The notes: a model not told the origin generated them from the sequence alone. DNA of 64,000 bases from Paenibacillus sp. JCM 10914 (GCF_001315105.1 NZ_BAZR01000008.1:62001-126000); one strand, 5' to 3'; shown: positions 26,827 to 37,418, counted from the first letter of the stretch. A program made the numbers and translations.

Positions 26827-28525
26827 GGCAAGTGAAGCCACCTTTCCATTTGATCTAGTTGTTCTTTCAATTCGGCAGCAGCTCGTTTGATCTGCTCGTC
26901 ATTTTGCGATTGTAATTGCATCTCGAATCGCTGGATACAACGAGCGATGATCTCTCGGCGTTCGCCCAGTGATTCTTCATACAGGCGCTCGCCCCTGGCA
27001 ATGAGCAGCCGGTTCTCCTCGCGGTCGCGCGGATGGATTTTGATGTCCTTTAACTCGGCCAGACGAGCTTCAATCTGCTGCTTAGTCATGGTTCCGGCGT
27101 TCTTCTCAATGACTGCACGCTGTTTCTCGCCGGTTGTAACGCTGATGATCTCCACTTCCAGGATTCCATTCACATCATAGGTGTAGCGCACATCTATACG
27201 CTCTTCTCCAGCAGGGGCGGGAGGGACCTTGATCTGAAGCTCGCCGAGCTTAATATTGTTCGATACCCGCCGACTCTCTCCTTGATACACATCGACCTTT
27301 AATCGCTTCTGGTTATCGCTTACCGTACATAGGCGCTCGACCCTGCTGACCGGGATCGGCGTGTTTCGTTCAATGATGGGCAGGAAGTGCCCATCGGAAT
27401 ATTGATCATGAGCCACTTCACGGAGGATAGCGGTTCCGAGCGTAAACGGACATACATCCGTCAAGATGATTTCCTCAAGCATCTGATTCCGCTGTTTCAA
27501 CGCCGTTTGGATCGCTGTGCCTACGGCGACGGTCTCATCGGGATGAATACTGCTGTAAGGCATTCTGCCGAACATGCGCGAGATGACGTTACGAATCAGC
27601 GACATGCGTGTTGCGCCGCCAATGAGAATAATCGCATCCAGATCGGACGGAGTTAGCGAAGCGTCGCGAAGTGCACGCTCAATCGGCTGACGCAGTCTTA
27701 CAAGCAAAGACTGGGCCAGTTTCTCGTACTCGCTGCGGTCAAGCAGGCACTCGAAGGAACGACCTTCAAGCGATATGCTCATGCTCGCCGTTGGGCTTTG
27801 ACCAAGCGCGAGCTTACACGCTTCGGCTTGCTTATATAGAAGTGCTCGCGACTTGGCTCCGATCTGTTCACCGTCTAATTGGTGGGTATGTAAGAAGTGG
27901 GACACCAGGAGCTCTGTGAAATCTTCCCCGCCCAGAAAATTGTCGCCTGCAATCGATTTGACATCCATAATGCCTTCAAACAACTCCAGGATCGAAACAT
28001 CAAATGTACCGCCACCCAGGTCAAACACCAAGAATTTGGTCTCTGGGCTCTCTTGATGCAGTCCGTAAGCGATGGCTGCAGCTGTGGGCTCGCTAATCAA
28101 ACGCTCCACTTTGAGTCCGGCCAGCTCAGCTGCCGCTTGGTAGCTTTGCGCTGCGTGTCGTTGAAGTAAGCCGGCACGCTGATGACTGCCTCGGTAACCG
28201 GGTGGCCAAGGTAGGCTTCAGCATCGGCCTTCAATGCGCGAAGCACGAAGGAGGATAATTCCTCCGGCGTGAAGACGTGACTTCCCATCGTATATAATTT
28301 CTCTGTTCCCATATAGCGCTTGAACGCTGCAGCGGTCAGGCCGGGATGGGTGATGAGTCTCTCTTGCGCAATCTGGCCGACTAGGATTTCCCCGGTGTCA
28401 TCCACGCTGACGACGGAAGGAGTAAGATGCTTGCCGAGCACATTCGGAATAATGACCGGTTTGTCATTATCCCAATAGGCACACAGACTATTCGTAGTTC
28501 CTAGATCGATTCCAATCATGGTCAT
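26823..28525 (-). CDS. hscC: Hsp70-family chaperone HscC-like (frameshifted near 28138)
   Basis: A DnaK-type ATPase begins at 28525 (MTMIGIDLGTTNSLCAYW) behind GGAGG. The stretch GSHVFTPEELSSFVLRALKADAEAYLG and the short C-terminus resemble HscC rather than DnaK. The frame breaks near 28138. Adding one base gives [29 protein letters not shown], the family sequence, and 567 residues. The phosphate-2 loop VFDLGGGTFDVSIL, adenosine motif IILIGGATRMSLIR and substrate domain (TLGTAILREVA...) follow. HscC has no GrpE dependence in E. coli and works with DjlB/DjlC. It is the first gene of a three-gene operon. Confidence 0.8.
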
Positions 28526-28825
28526 GGTAGGCTGCCTCCTGTCTACAAACTCGTATCTATCTATTCTATCAAGTGAAGGTACTATTTTTCCAACTTAGTA
28601 AAGTTTATGTTAATAATATTGACATTTAGTTTAGATAGAGTCGTGACGAAATTCGGGTATAACAAATACAAGATTTAAATAAATAAGGTAAAACAATGAA
28701 TTTTGCCGAAAAATATCGATTTATACGCTTACATAGATAAATGTCAGATTTGTTAGGTAAACTGACATCCTCTATCATGGGGGTTAATCATTACATAACA
28801 TTTTAATAGATTGGAGCGTGGATTG
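28526..28825. promoter_or_regulatory. A/T-rich divergent intergenic region between hscC and the amidase
   Basis: This 300-base A/T-rich gap must hold both promoters. A perfect 7-base inverted repeat, ATGTCAG (28741-28747) and CTGACAT (28762-28768), lies about 60 bases before the amidase start and may be an operator or an RNA hairpin. No open frame with a ribosome site is seen. Confidence 0.4.
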
Positions 28826-30744
28826 ATGAGTAGAACGACTTGGAAGCTGAAGGGCATTACTGTATTATTAAGTGCTACTTTAATGGTGGGTTCACTATTA
28901 ATGCCCGTAACAACCGTGGAAGCCAGCAGTGCTAACGCAACCGCCGTCCCGGCCTCGGCAGTGCAACGAACCAATCTTGAAGCAGCGGTAAGCGTGAAAG
29001 AATTCTCCAACCGATTAGATGAGTTTGCCGGACGTTATGGTCTGTCATTCGAAGGGTTGGTCGGTGACGGGGAAGTGCAGCGCAAAGATGTGGCTGTTGC
29101 CGTACATAAGCTCCTGGGCTTGCCTGAAGGAGACAGCGGTTATCAGGATATACTGGATGCAGAAACGTCCATCGCTGCCGGTGCTCTCCACAAAGCTGGC
29201 ATTATGAATGGCTATAGCAGCTCACGGTTCGCGCCATATCATTCGCTCCGCCCCGATGAAGCAGATGCATTAATTAAGCGGTTAGAAGCCTATCTTGCTC
29301 CATTTAACATCCAAGAAGCGACGATTGCCGATATGCAGGCAGCGATGGAACAAGGCAAAGTGACTTCCGTCACACTTGTCCAGACGTATCTGAACCGTAT
29401 TTATCGATATGATTCTAAGTTGAACTCCATTCTTACCGTAAATGATAAAGCGATTCAGACAGCAAGAGCGCTCGATGAAGAGCGGAGATTCCAAGGGCCG
29501 CGGGGACCGCTTCACGGCATACCGATCATCGTTAAGGATAACTATGATACCGCCGATATGCCGACTACGGCTGGCTGTATCTGCTTGAAGGATTCGATAC
29601 CGCTGAATGACTCGGAGCAAGTAGCCCGTCTCAAGGCCGCGGGGGCAATTATCATCGCCAAAGCCAATCTGGATGAATTCGCATTTAATATTACCACGTC
29701 AAGCTCGCTCGGCGGGCAGACGTTGAATCCGTATAATCTGGCTCACTATCCTGGCGGTTCCAGCGGTGGTACGGGTGCTGCCATAGCGGCTAATTTCGCC
29801 GCGGCTGGCCTTGGAACGGATACGGGAGGCTCCATTCGAATTCCGTCATCCTTGAACAGTCTGGTGGGAATTCGTCCAACGATCGGTTTGTCGAGTCGGG
29901 ATGGCATTATCCCGCTGGCACTTACTCAAGACGTTGGGGGTCCAATGGCAAGAACCGTAGCGGACGCTGCTGCCGTTCTTGAAGCGACCGCCGGTTACGA
30001 TGCGAAGGATTTGGTCACCACCCAAAGCTTGGGCCGCGTACCTGACAGTTTCCTGAACTTCTTGGATCAGGATGGACTGCAAGCGCGCGGATCGGTATCG
30101 TGACAGAGCTGATGAGCGGCGCGAAGGCGGAACAGCAGGAAACGAACGATATCGTCAAGCAAGCTATTGCCGATATGGAGAAGCTGGGCGCGACTGCCGT
30201 CCCGATTGAAATCCCGAGCTTCACGGACATTATGAAGTTCCCGAGCCTTAGCGGCTGGGAATTCAAGTTCCAGCTAAATGATTATCTGGAAAGTCTGGGC
30301 GAAGCGGCTCCTTATCATACCTTGGAGGAGATCATTGCCTCCGGTGAATACCTTGATTCTCACAAGAGTTCCATGGAAGCTAGACAAGCACGAACGACAC
30401 TGGATGACAACGAGTACAGGAAGATTGTGCTGGATCGCACCAAGCTGACACAAGAATCCCTGCTGAAGGTGATGGCAGAGCATCAACTGGATGCACTTGT
30501 TTATCCGGCTTCTGCCGAACCCGCAGGCAGGCTGGGCGAAGGGCAGAACTCGGGCGTGAACAACCGCTTGAGTCCATTCTCCGGCTTCCCGGCGATTACC
30601 GTACCCGCTGGATTTACGACCGGCGGTCTGCCTGTAGGGGTGGAGTTCCTCGGTAAAGCATTCGATGAAGGTACGCTGATCAAGCTCGCCTACAGCTACG
30701 AGCAAGGGACTCAGCATCGCAAGGCTCCTGCACTTACTCCTTAA
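28826..30744 (+). CDS. Secreted amidase with SLH-like domain (frameshifted near 30084)
   Basis: The gene starts at ATG 28826 (GGAG nine bases upstream) with a signal peptide (KGITVLLSATLMVGSLLMPVTTVEA). Residues about 50-150 look like degenerate S-layer homology repeats (RKDVAVAVHKLLGLP...YQDI, ALHKAGIMNGYSSSRFAPYHSLRPDEA). An amidase-signature domain follows: catalytic Lys in IPIIVKDNYD, the GGSSGG stretch and nucleophile Ser in GTDTGGSIRIPSS. The frame breaks near 30084, and one added G gives DGLQGARIGIVTELMSG and 639 residues. It probably acts on an amide outside the cell, held at the wall by SLH. The substrate is unknown. Confidence 0.8.
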
Positions 30745-30767
30745 ACGGATAGGCGATATCGTAAACA

Positions 30768-30817
30768 AAGAACCTTCCTCTCCACCAGCTTCAGATGGAG
30801 AGGAAGGTTCTTCATTT
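30768..30817. terminator. Shared terminator between the amidase and the PTS gene
   Basis: AAGAACCTTCCTCTCCA (30768-30784) and TGGAGAGGAAGGTTCTT (30796-30812) form a perfect 17-base-pair stem. It lies between convergent genes. Confidence 0.85.
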
Positions 30818-30828
30818 GGGAGTTGATT

Positions 30829-32418
30829 CTACATCGTGATCGAATGCTTGGTATTGCCGCGATAACGGGATACTTTATTCGCCAGAAACGTAATCAGGAA
30901 CGAGCTCAACATACTGGCAGCCATCGCGATCAGGAAACCGACGGTGTTGTTCGATGTAATCGGCCCGATGAAGGAAGGCACATAGGCCGTTCCGCGAACA
31001 CCGAACAGACCGACAAGCATACCGCCAAGTCCGGCCGAGGCGATAGCACCGGCGAAGACAAGTTTGTTCGAGAACATGAAAGGATAGGCAGCCTCGACAA
31101 ACGTACCGAATCCCATATTGATTGCAAAGCCCGGAGCTGCGACAGCAGCCTCTCCCTTATCCCGGGGGGCGATGATATTGGCAAGCGTGATGCCGGCAGA
31201 TACCATGACCAATCCGACCATATCTACGGCACCGAGGAAGCTGTTACTGGTCGTTTCCATCTCAAGTAGAACAATCGGTAGGATCGCGGCATGATAAACG
31301 CCTCCGATGATGGCAGGCCAGATGAGGAGACCGGCAATCAATCCCGCAATCGGTGGACTCCAAGAGACAAGCGTTTCGATGAGCAATCGAATGCCTTCGC
31401 CTGCGCTAAGAGCAACCGGAGCGATCAGGAAATAGACGATCAAGCCGGCGACTAGACCCGATATGCCACCGGCGACGATATTGACCGTTGTGGCGGGAAA
31501 GCGCCATTCCACGCATTTGCGGAAGATGTAGTGAACGATGATACCGGCTCCAATCCCGCCAATGATGCCGCCGATCATCCCGCCTTCAACGGACAGCACA
31601 CCGGCGACGATGCCGGCGACGATCGATACCTCGTCCAATTCCGATACCTGCTTCGCTGCGATGACCGCCAGGATGACGGGAAGTGCCTTAATCATCAAGT
31701 CGAATACCTCGGACAATCCGGATAACCCGGGAATTTTGCTGACAGCCAGAATCAGGGCCATTCCGATAAATCCCGGGAGGGAGGCCATCATGATGCCGCG
31801 AATATTGATTCGCTTCCATGGCGAGGATACACCCGCGGAGATCTGAGCTTTCTGCGCTTGTCCGATCACGGGTCGATAGGGGAGACGCCAATGCTTGCTA
31901 AGGGATGTGACGAAAGTGACCGCCCGCGTGCGATTCGTCGTTCCGGTCGTTCCCGATGCGGAGATCACATGAGCGCCTTTGGACTGAATCATGGCCATCG
32001 AAGTACCGCCGGTACCTGTAACCGGCAAGCGGAACTTCGCGGCGGCTTCAATCGCATGACGGTTGCTGCCCTTTGGATCGGAGCTCATGACGATCAGACC
32101 ATCGATTTCACCCAGCTCAATCTGCTCAGCGATCACCCTATCCTGTTTCTCGGCCTCTACATTGATCTGAGCAAGTGTACCCTCTGCTAGGATGACCGGC
32201 ATCTCCTGAGAAGAGTTCCAGCCGTACAGCACCGCAGGAGTGCTGTCTTTGACGTTATCCATTGAAGCTTGCGCCGCGATGAATTGCACGGCAGCACAGG
32301 AGAGGCCGGCGCTTTCCATCTGCATAAGAATTTCATCAAGCAGCTTGCCGGGGTCCTTCCCTCCTAGATTATATAAGTTGCCACCACTGCTTCCGATGAT
32401 AGCGATCTGACGATTCAT
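30829..32418 (-). CDS. PTS EIIC-like permease with N-terminal soluble domain
   Basis: In this 529-residue protein, the first 190 residues are soluble (IAIIGSSGGNLYNLGGKDPGKLL near the start, then VTGTGGTSMAMIQSKG and SASGTTGTTNRTRAV), a domain I cannot name. The rest is a polytopic EIIC domain of the fructose type, with AIIGGVYHAAILPIVLLEM, GEAAVAAPGFAINMGFGTFVEAAYPFMFS and PSFIGPITSNN. The glycine/acidic EGxP-like segment of EIIC is visible there. No EIIA, EIIB, HPr or sugar enzyme gene is adjacent, so the substrate is unknown and phosphorylation partners must lie elsewhere. The start ATG 32418 has GGAGG upstream. Confidence 0.72.
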   Translation of the reverse strand: MNRQIAIIGSSGGNLYNLGGKDPGKLLDEILMQMESAGLSCAAVQFIAAQASMDNVKDSTPAVLYGWNSSQEMPVILAEGTLAQINVEAEKQDRVIAEQIELGEIDGLIVMSSDPKGSNRHAIEAAAKFRLPVTGTGGTSMAMIQSKGAHVISASGTTGTTNRTRAVTFVTSLSKHWRLPYRPVIGQAQKAQISAGVSSPWKRINIRGIMMASLPGFIGMALILAVSKIPGLSGLSEVFDLMIKALPVILAVIAAKQVSELDEVSIVAGIVAGVLSVEGGMIGGIIGGIGAGIIVHYIFRKCVEWRFPATTVNIVAGGISGLVAGLIVYFLIAPVALSAGEGIRLLIETLVSWSPPIAGLIAGLLIWPAIIGGVYHAAILPIVLLEMETTSNSFLGAVDMVGLVMVSAGITLANIIAPRDKGEAAVAAPGFAINMGFGTFVEAAYPFMFSNKLVFAGAIASAGLGGMLVGLFGVRGTAYVPSFIGPITSNNTVGFLIAMAASMLSSFLITFLANKVSRYRGNTKHSITM

Positions 32419-32524
32419 GGGTGTTCCTCCAATACGTAAATTAATATGCCATTATCTCTATATTACAGCAGAGTTGCAACTTGTTAAAGTAATAAACGAA
32501 CAGAACCTTTAAACGTAGTTCACC

Positions 32525-32561
32525 TAAAAAACGCGTACAGGCATGATGGCCCGTACGCGTT
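32525..32561 (-). terminator. Intrinsic terminator of the CNNM/CorC gene
   Basis: AACGCGTAC (32530-32538) pairs with GTACGCGTT (32553-32561). The stem is extended by GGC/GCC past one mismatch, and on the minus strand a T run follows. Confidence 0.8.
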
Positions 32562-32585
32562 ATGTCTACTTGTGTGATATGGAAC

Positions 32586-33935
32586 TTATTCTTCGCTTTC
32601 TAGAGAAGCTGCAACCGCAGAATTCTCTTCCAGTCCTTCCGCGGTTTCCTTGACAATCTGAAGCTTGGTATAACGGTGGGTCTTCTTCTCCAAGACAGTG
32701 AATGTCAGATCACGATAACTCCAGACATCGCCCTTCGTTAGTTCGGAGTTATGTCCGTAGAGCCAGCCACCAATCGTATCCAGCTCATCTGTGCTCAAGT
32801 CGGTCTGCAGCAGATCGTTGACGCGGTTGATCGAGACCTTGCCGTCTGCAATGAGGCGGTTCGGTTCTGGCTGCGTTAATTCGCGTTCTTCATCCTCATC
32901 GAACTCGTCACGAATCTCGCCGACAATCTCCTCCAGAATATCTTCGATCGTAATCATACCGGAGGTTCCGCCGTATTCATCGATCAGAATGGCCATATGC
33001 GTGCCTTCCTGCTGCATTTTGCGAAGCAGCTTCTTGATCGGAATGGCTTCAGATACGGTCATGGCCGGGTGTACCAGCTTGGACAGGTCGATATTGGAGT
33101 TGTCATTGAACTCCAGGAAGAACTGCTTCGTGTTCACCATGCCGACGATCTGGTCCTTATCTCCGCGTACGACAGGAAAACGCGTGTATTGCTCGCGTTT
33201 AATGATCTGCAGGTTAGCGGCCAGCGGTTTATCTGCATATAAACAGATCATATCGGTGCGGGGCACCATAATTTCCTTGGCAAGCATATCGTCAAAAGCA
33301 AAGATTCGGCTTACATATCCATATTCGGCTTGGTTAATCTTGCCACTCTCGTAGCTGTCACTCAAGATCATGCGCAATTCTTCCTCGGAGTGGGCTTCCT
33401 CATGTTCGCTGGCAGGATGCATACCGAACAAACGGACAATCTTGTTGGCCGACCCGTTGAGAAGCCAGATAAACGGGTACATAATGCGATTGAACCAAAT
33501 AATCGGTGTTGCACACAGGAATGATACGGCTTCTGCTTTATTGATAGCGACCGTTTTTGGCGCAAGTTCACCAATAACGACGTGAATATAAGTCATAATA
33601 ATAAAGGCTAATAAAAATGAAATCAGTGAGGCTATTGCCGCTGGGATAGCAAAATTATCAAACACCGGATGCAAAATCTTCTCGATCGTCGGTTCCCCGA
33701 GCCAACCAAGTCCCAGTGCCGTGATCGTAATTCCGAGTTGGCACGCAGACAAATATCCATCCAGATTTGAGGTTACTTTTTTTACGGCTAAAGCGCCTTT
33801 TCGTCCTTCCATAACCAATTGATCAACCCGACTGGGACGAAGTCTAATAATGGCAAATTCGGTCATAACGAAGAAAGCGGTAGCAGCGATAAGTACAGCG
33901 ACTAAAAATAAATTTAAGCCTATACTGTCATCCAA
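32586..33935 (-). CDS. CNNM/CorC (HlyC-type) membrane protein with CBS pair
   Basis: A protein of about 449 residues. The N-terminal DUF21/CNNM domain has four membrane helices (LNLFLVAVLIAATAFFVMTEFAI, then LSACQLGITITALGLGWLGEP and IGELAPKTVAI). It is followed by two CBS domains (EIMVPRTDMICLY, MVNTKQFF, EEGTHMAILIDEYGGTSGMITIEDILEEIVGEI) and the C-terminal CorC_HlyC domain. Such proteins act in magnesium efflux or homeostasis. I prefer TTG 33935, ten bases after AAGGA; GTG 33944 is too close to it. Its promoter must lie in the gap beyond 33945. Confidence 0.86.
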   Translation of the reverse strand: MDDSIGLNLFLVAVLIAATAFFVMTEFAIIRLRPSRVDQLVMEGRKGALAVKKVTSNLDGYLSACQLGITITALGLGWLGEPTIEKILHPVFDNFAIPAAIASLISFLLAFIIMTYIHVVIGELAPKTVAINKAEAVSFLCATPIIWFNRIMYPFIWLLNGSANKIVRLFGMHPASEHEEAHSEEELRMILSDSYESGKINQAEYGYVSRIFAFDDMLAKEIMVPRTDMICLYADKPLAANLQIIKREQYTRFPVVRGDKDQIVGMVNTKQFFLEFNDNSNIDLSKLVHPAMTVSEAIPIKKLLRKMQQEGTHMAILIDEYGGTSGMITIEDILEEIVGEIRDEFDEDEERELTQPEPNRLIADGKVSINRVNDLLQTDLSTDELDTIGGWLYGHNSELTKGDVWSYRDLTFTVLEKKTHRYTKLQIVKETAEGLEENSAVAASLESEE

Positions 33936-34138
33936 ACAAAACACATCCTTTTTTTATCTGATCGAAAATTAGTTTTGAAATAACCATCGTCAACTATACA
34001 TGTGGCTATCAACATAATTCGACCTGAATTTCAAAGGCGCAAGTAGCATGTGCTTGAGGATTAGGAACATATCGGTTTCTGTGGAGCGTGAAACGTTGTG
34101 CAAGGACAGCAGATAGATGTGGCGCGGCGCTTCCGGAA

Positions 34139-34327
34139 TCATCCGGATTGGATCCGGACACTTGGGCGTGGGAGCGAGGAAGGAAGCACGCATTCTGAAG
34201 GCTCCACTCCTTGCTGAACGTCGGAGGAATCAGACAAGTCGATTCCGAGGACGGGTTCGGCGGAGAGGATCAGCATCAGGCCAAGTATAATACATATCGT
34301 TCTGTTTATCCTTCGTATGGGGTCCAA
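34139..34327 (-). CDS. Possible small secreted or membrane peptide (62 aa)
   Basis: The frame starts at TTG 34327 with GGAGTGA nine bases upstream. It opens with a basic segment (MDPIRRINRT) and a hydrophobic stretch (ICIILGLMLILSAEPVLG), which looks like a signal peptide. If one base is missing near 34150-34190, as in many genes here, it would extend in the neighbouring frame to 33990 (112 residues). No family is recognised. It lies in the 700-base gap between the CNNM and LtaS genes, otherwise without a recognisable gene. Confidence 0.3.
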   Translation of the reverse strand: MDPIRRINRTICIILGLMLILSAEPVLGIDLSDSSDVQQGVEPSECVLPSSLPRPSVRIQSG

Positions 34328-34565
34328 GAGGGATCGTCACTCCTATTATTCAAGTTCAGATTGCTTACAAAAATATATGGCTGAAAAATAATACTATGAG
34401 TCTTCATTTATGGTTGTTGAACGATATTTACACCACAATCATAACCATCAAAACAAAGTATATTGCTATTAATCATAAGAAAAAGTAAGCCGATATGTCA
34501 AATTGACATAATGCAGGGAAGTGTAATCCCTTATAACACAAGGGATGTGACACATATAACTACAT

Positions 34566-34613
34566 AATAAAAGAGCAACCACCTCCGGAGATCCAGGATG
34601 ATTGCCCTTGCTT
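34566..34613 (-). terminator. Probable terminator of the LTA synthase gene
   Basis: On the minus strand GGGCAATCATC and GGTGGTTGCTC pair with G-T wobbles, followed by TTTTATTATG. It lies about 23 bases after the stop. Confidence 0.6.
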
Positions 34614-34635
34614 TTGAGTGACGAGACTCTGCCTG

Positions 34636-36491
34636 CTATTGATGCAGCGGCAGTTGCCTGATATAGCTGTCGGACAGGTGCAGAAGCTGCAGCGCCCGCT
34701 CGAATTCTGCTTGCGAAGCCTGTGTGGATTGCTCATCCGAATGCGGCAATGGATGCTTGGTGCCATCCTCGTAACCGATACCCGGAATATACAGGGTAGA
34801 CTGATTGATGAACGTACCGGACGGAAGGTAATACCGTTCTGGTAGCAGGTTGTTATCCTTGTGATTTATCAAATCCTGACCGAAGTGAAGCTGTTGATCT
34901 AAAGGTGCGCCAAGGAGGTTGGCGATGGTCGGCAGCAGGTCGATCTGCCCACCCACTTGCTCCATAACCTCCGGCTGAACATCTCCGCCATGGATCATGA
35001 GGGGGATATTGATCATGTCGGCTGAATTGTAATCCCGGCCATATATTTCATGCATGAGCTCTTTGTCTTTATTGTCGAGCGAGTATATCGGTAGCCCGAG
35101 GTGATCTCCGTATACGACGACCAGACTATTGTCCCACACGCCATCCTGCTTCAGTTGATCGATGAATTTGCCAAGCGCATCATCCGCGTAGTTCTGGGAA
35201 CGGATATAGTCACCCACAAACGTACCCTCGTAGCGCTCAGGTAGTGTCATCCGGTATTTATCCTCCGGTATGGTATACGGATGATGTGCGGACATCGAAA
35301 TAACCTGTGCGTAGAATGGGGTTCCCGAGTCGTTCATCTCTTTCAATACCGGCGCAGTCCTGGCATAAAGTGCGTCGTCGGATGCACCGAAGAACAATTT
35401 GTCATCTTCGCCGAAGAACGATTTGTCATAATAACGCCCGAACCGAGTGCTTTATACAGCTCGGCGCGATTCCAGAACTCGACGACATTCGTATGGAATG
35501 TGGCAGATTCATAGCCTTCGTTCCCGAGCAGCCTTGGCAAGCTTGGAAGCTCGCGATCTGCATAGTGCTGTGTCGCCGCCCCTCTTGGTGGGATGTAGAA
35601 GGATGTGTTCACCACGAACTCGGCGTCAGAGGTGTTGCCCTGTCCGACATTCTGGAAGAAGTTCGGGAAGTAAAGGCTCTCTTGCGCCAGCTTGTTCATG
35701 TTCGGCGTGATTTCTTTGCCGTCAATGCTCAGGTTCATCAGGAAGTTCTGATAGGACTCCATCTGAATGATAATGAGGTTCTTGCCTTTAGCCGCACCCT
35801 GCAACAACGGTTCGGTTGGAGGCGGCGTTTGTTTAAGTTCATTGATTTTATTCTGTGTAATCATATCGGCATCAGCCAGTTCCGTATTTTCCTTCTGAAA
35901 AATCGTGTAGGCTTCGTAGTTGAGGATACCCATCTCCTGGGCTTTCACGATTTCATTCATACTAGCTCGGTTCGGCATGATTTGGAACAGGCACAACATC
36001 AGGGAGAGAATAAACACAATCGGTACGAATTTGCGCTTCTCCTTCTTGGTATGGCGAATCTTCCATTTCTTGACGCGGTCACTGCGCCACAGCAGGACGA
36101 ATAAGACGATAATATCCGTAAAGATCAGCAGGTAGTAGGGATCCATGAGCGAGAACACGCTGTTGCTCACGGCAGTCACTTGGTTCACTTGTTCCAGTGC
36201 GTGGTAGGTAACGATGACGCCGTAATATTTGTAATACATGATGGCTGCGAAGAATATGGCGGTCAGTAATAAGTTCACGCACATATAGATCGTCAGCTTT
36301 CGCTTGGAAGCGAACATCTCAATGAGACTGAATACAAGCCAGATAAACGGGATTTCGGTCATGAGCGGCTTCCATGGCATCACGTCATCAAAGATGACCA
36401 CCCAGGCCAGATAGCTCTTGAGAATCATGATGACGGAGAAAAATATAAAAGGCTTCGTGATCGTTAACCGAAACCGCGAGGTGGATAACAC
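34636..36491 (-). CDS. ltaS: Lipoteichoic acid synthase LtaS-type sulfatase (frameshifted near 35438)
   Basis: LtaS polymerises glycerol phosphate from phosphatidylglycerol on the outer membrane face. The start GTG 36491 has AGGAAGGGG upstream. About five membrane helices are followed by the sulfatase-fold domain: KNLIIIQMESYQNFLMNL (metal Glu), QNVGQGNTSDAEF with the catalytic Thr, and YATFHTN-like SATFHTN. The frame breaks near 35438. One added base gives LGSGRYYDKSFFGEDDKLFFG and 618 residues. The downstream half has VISMSAHHPYTIPEDKY and VVVYGDHLGLP, which are metal ligands. Several LtaS paralogues (YfnI, YqgS, YvgJ) exist in Bacillus, so the exact paralogue is open. Confidence 0.86.
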
Positions 36492-36725
36492 CCGTATCCC
36501 CTTCCTTTCATGCCGCAGATGTGAATGAATTGATAAGAGCGGCGATCCATTTTAGATAGTATAGATTCCAGTTATTTTACAAAAGGAATGAACAAAACTT
36601 ATTATGACCTCTTCGGAGAAGGTTGTCAAAGAGATAAAGTAAGTTAGAAAATTTCGCATAACAACAAGAATAACACACTGCAAAAACCGGCTTTAACCGG
36701 CTCTTGAGTCGTGGCTAATGATGGA

Positions 36726-37412
36726 TTATAAGAAGGACATGATAAGAGGGGCAATGCCGAGCGTTAAAAGGGCAGCCAGAATCATCGATATGCTGGAAAT
36801 CGTACCGGATAAGGAACTGAATTCGAAGGCTTTGGAGGTACCGGTGCCGTGAGCTCCTGTGCCGAGCAGAATGCCTCTGGCAATATCGCCGTGAATATGG
36901 AGAATTCGCATCAGGATCGGACCGATGATTGAACCGATGATACCGGTCATAATAACGAAGATGGCCGTAATATGAGGAACTCCGCCAATTACCTCAGAGA
37001 CGTCCATCGCGATAGGTGTTGTCACGGAGCGCGGTACAAGGCTGAAGGCCAGCTCACGATTGAGGTGCAGCAGTTTGGCTAACCATGCAGTCGTGACGAT
37101 GGCCAGCAGTGAACCTGTCAAGACGCTGAGCACGATTTCGGCTGCGTGCTTCTTTAGAATTTGAACATTCTTGTACAGCGGAACGGCAAAGGCGATGGTG
37201 GCGGGACCTAGAAGCTTGCTTATCCAATGTGCACCCTCATTGTATGTTTCAAAAGATATGCCTGATTGTGTCAGTATCATGATTAACAGCAGCGGAGTTA
37301 ACAGCAACGGTGATAAATACACTTTTGGCACACGGCGATACAACAGTTTGGCAGCGTAATATATTCCGGTCGTCAAGATGAGTCCGAAAAAGAGAGGATG
37401 TAGTGGCTGCAT
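36726..37412 (-). CDS. cidB: CidB/LrgB-family antiholin-like membrane protein
   Basis: A 228-residue membrane protein of the LrgB family with about six to seven helices. Visible motifs include LGPATIAFAVPLYKN, FSLVPRSVTTPIAMDVSEVIGGVPHITAIFVIMTGIIG and ILLGTGAHGTGTSKAFEFSSLSGTISSISM, the family signature. With CidA it modulates cell lysis or carbon overflow metabolism, and transport roles are reported for relatives. The start ATG 37412 has AAAGGAG upstream. It follows cidA by six bases. Confidence 0.9.
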   Translation of the reverse strand: MQPLHPLFFGLILTTGIYYAAKLLYRRVPKVYLSPLLLTPLLLIMILTQSGISFETYNEGAHWISKLLGPATIAFAVPLYKNVQILKKHAAEIVLSVLTGSLLAIVTTAWLAKLLHLNRELAFSLVPRSVTTPIAMDVSEVIGGVPHITAIFVIMTGIIGSIIGPILMRILHIHGDIARGILLGTGAHGTGTSKAFEFSSLSGTISSISMILAALLTLGIAPLIMSFL

Positions 37413-37418
37413 CGTGTA

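Noticed and set aside
35307..36104. Plus-strand frame of 265 codons over ltaS
   Set aside because: Shadow of the LtaS gene, which shows sulfatase motifs on the other strand.
36680..36712. Terminator after cidB
   Set aside because: The CCGG repeats at 36690-36705 give only a short stem; too weak to call.
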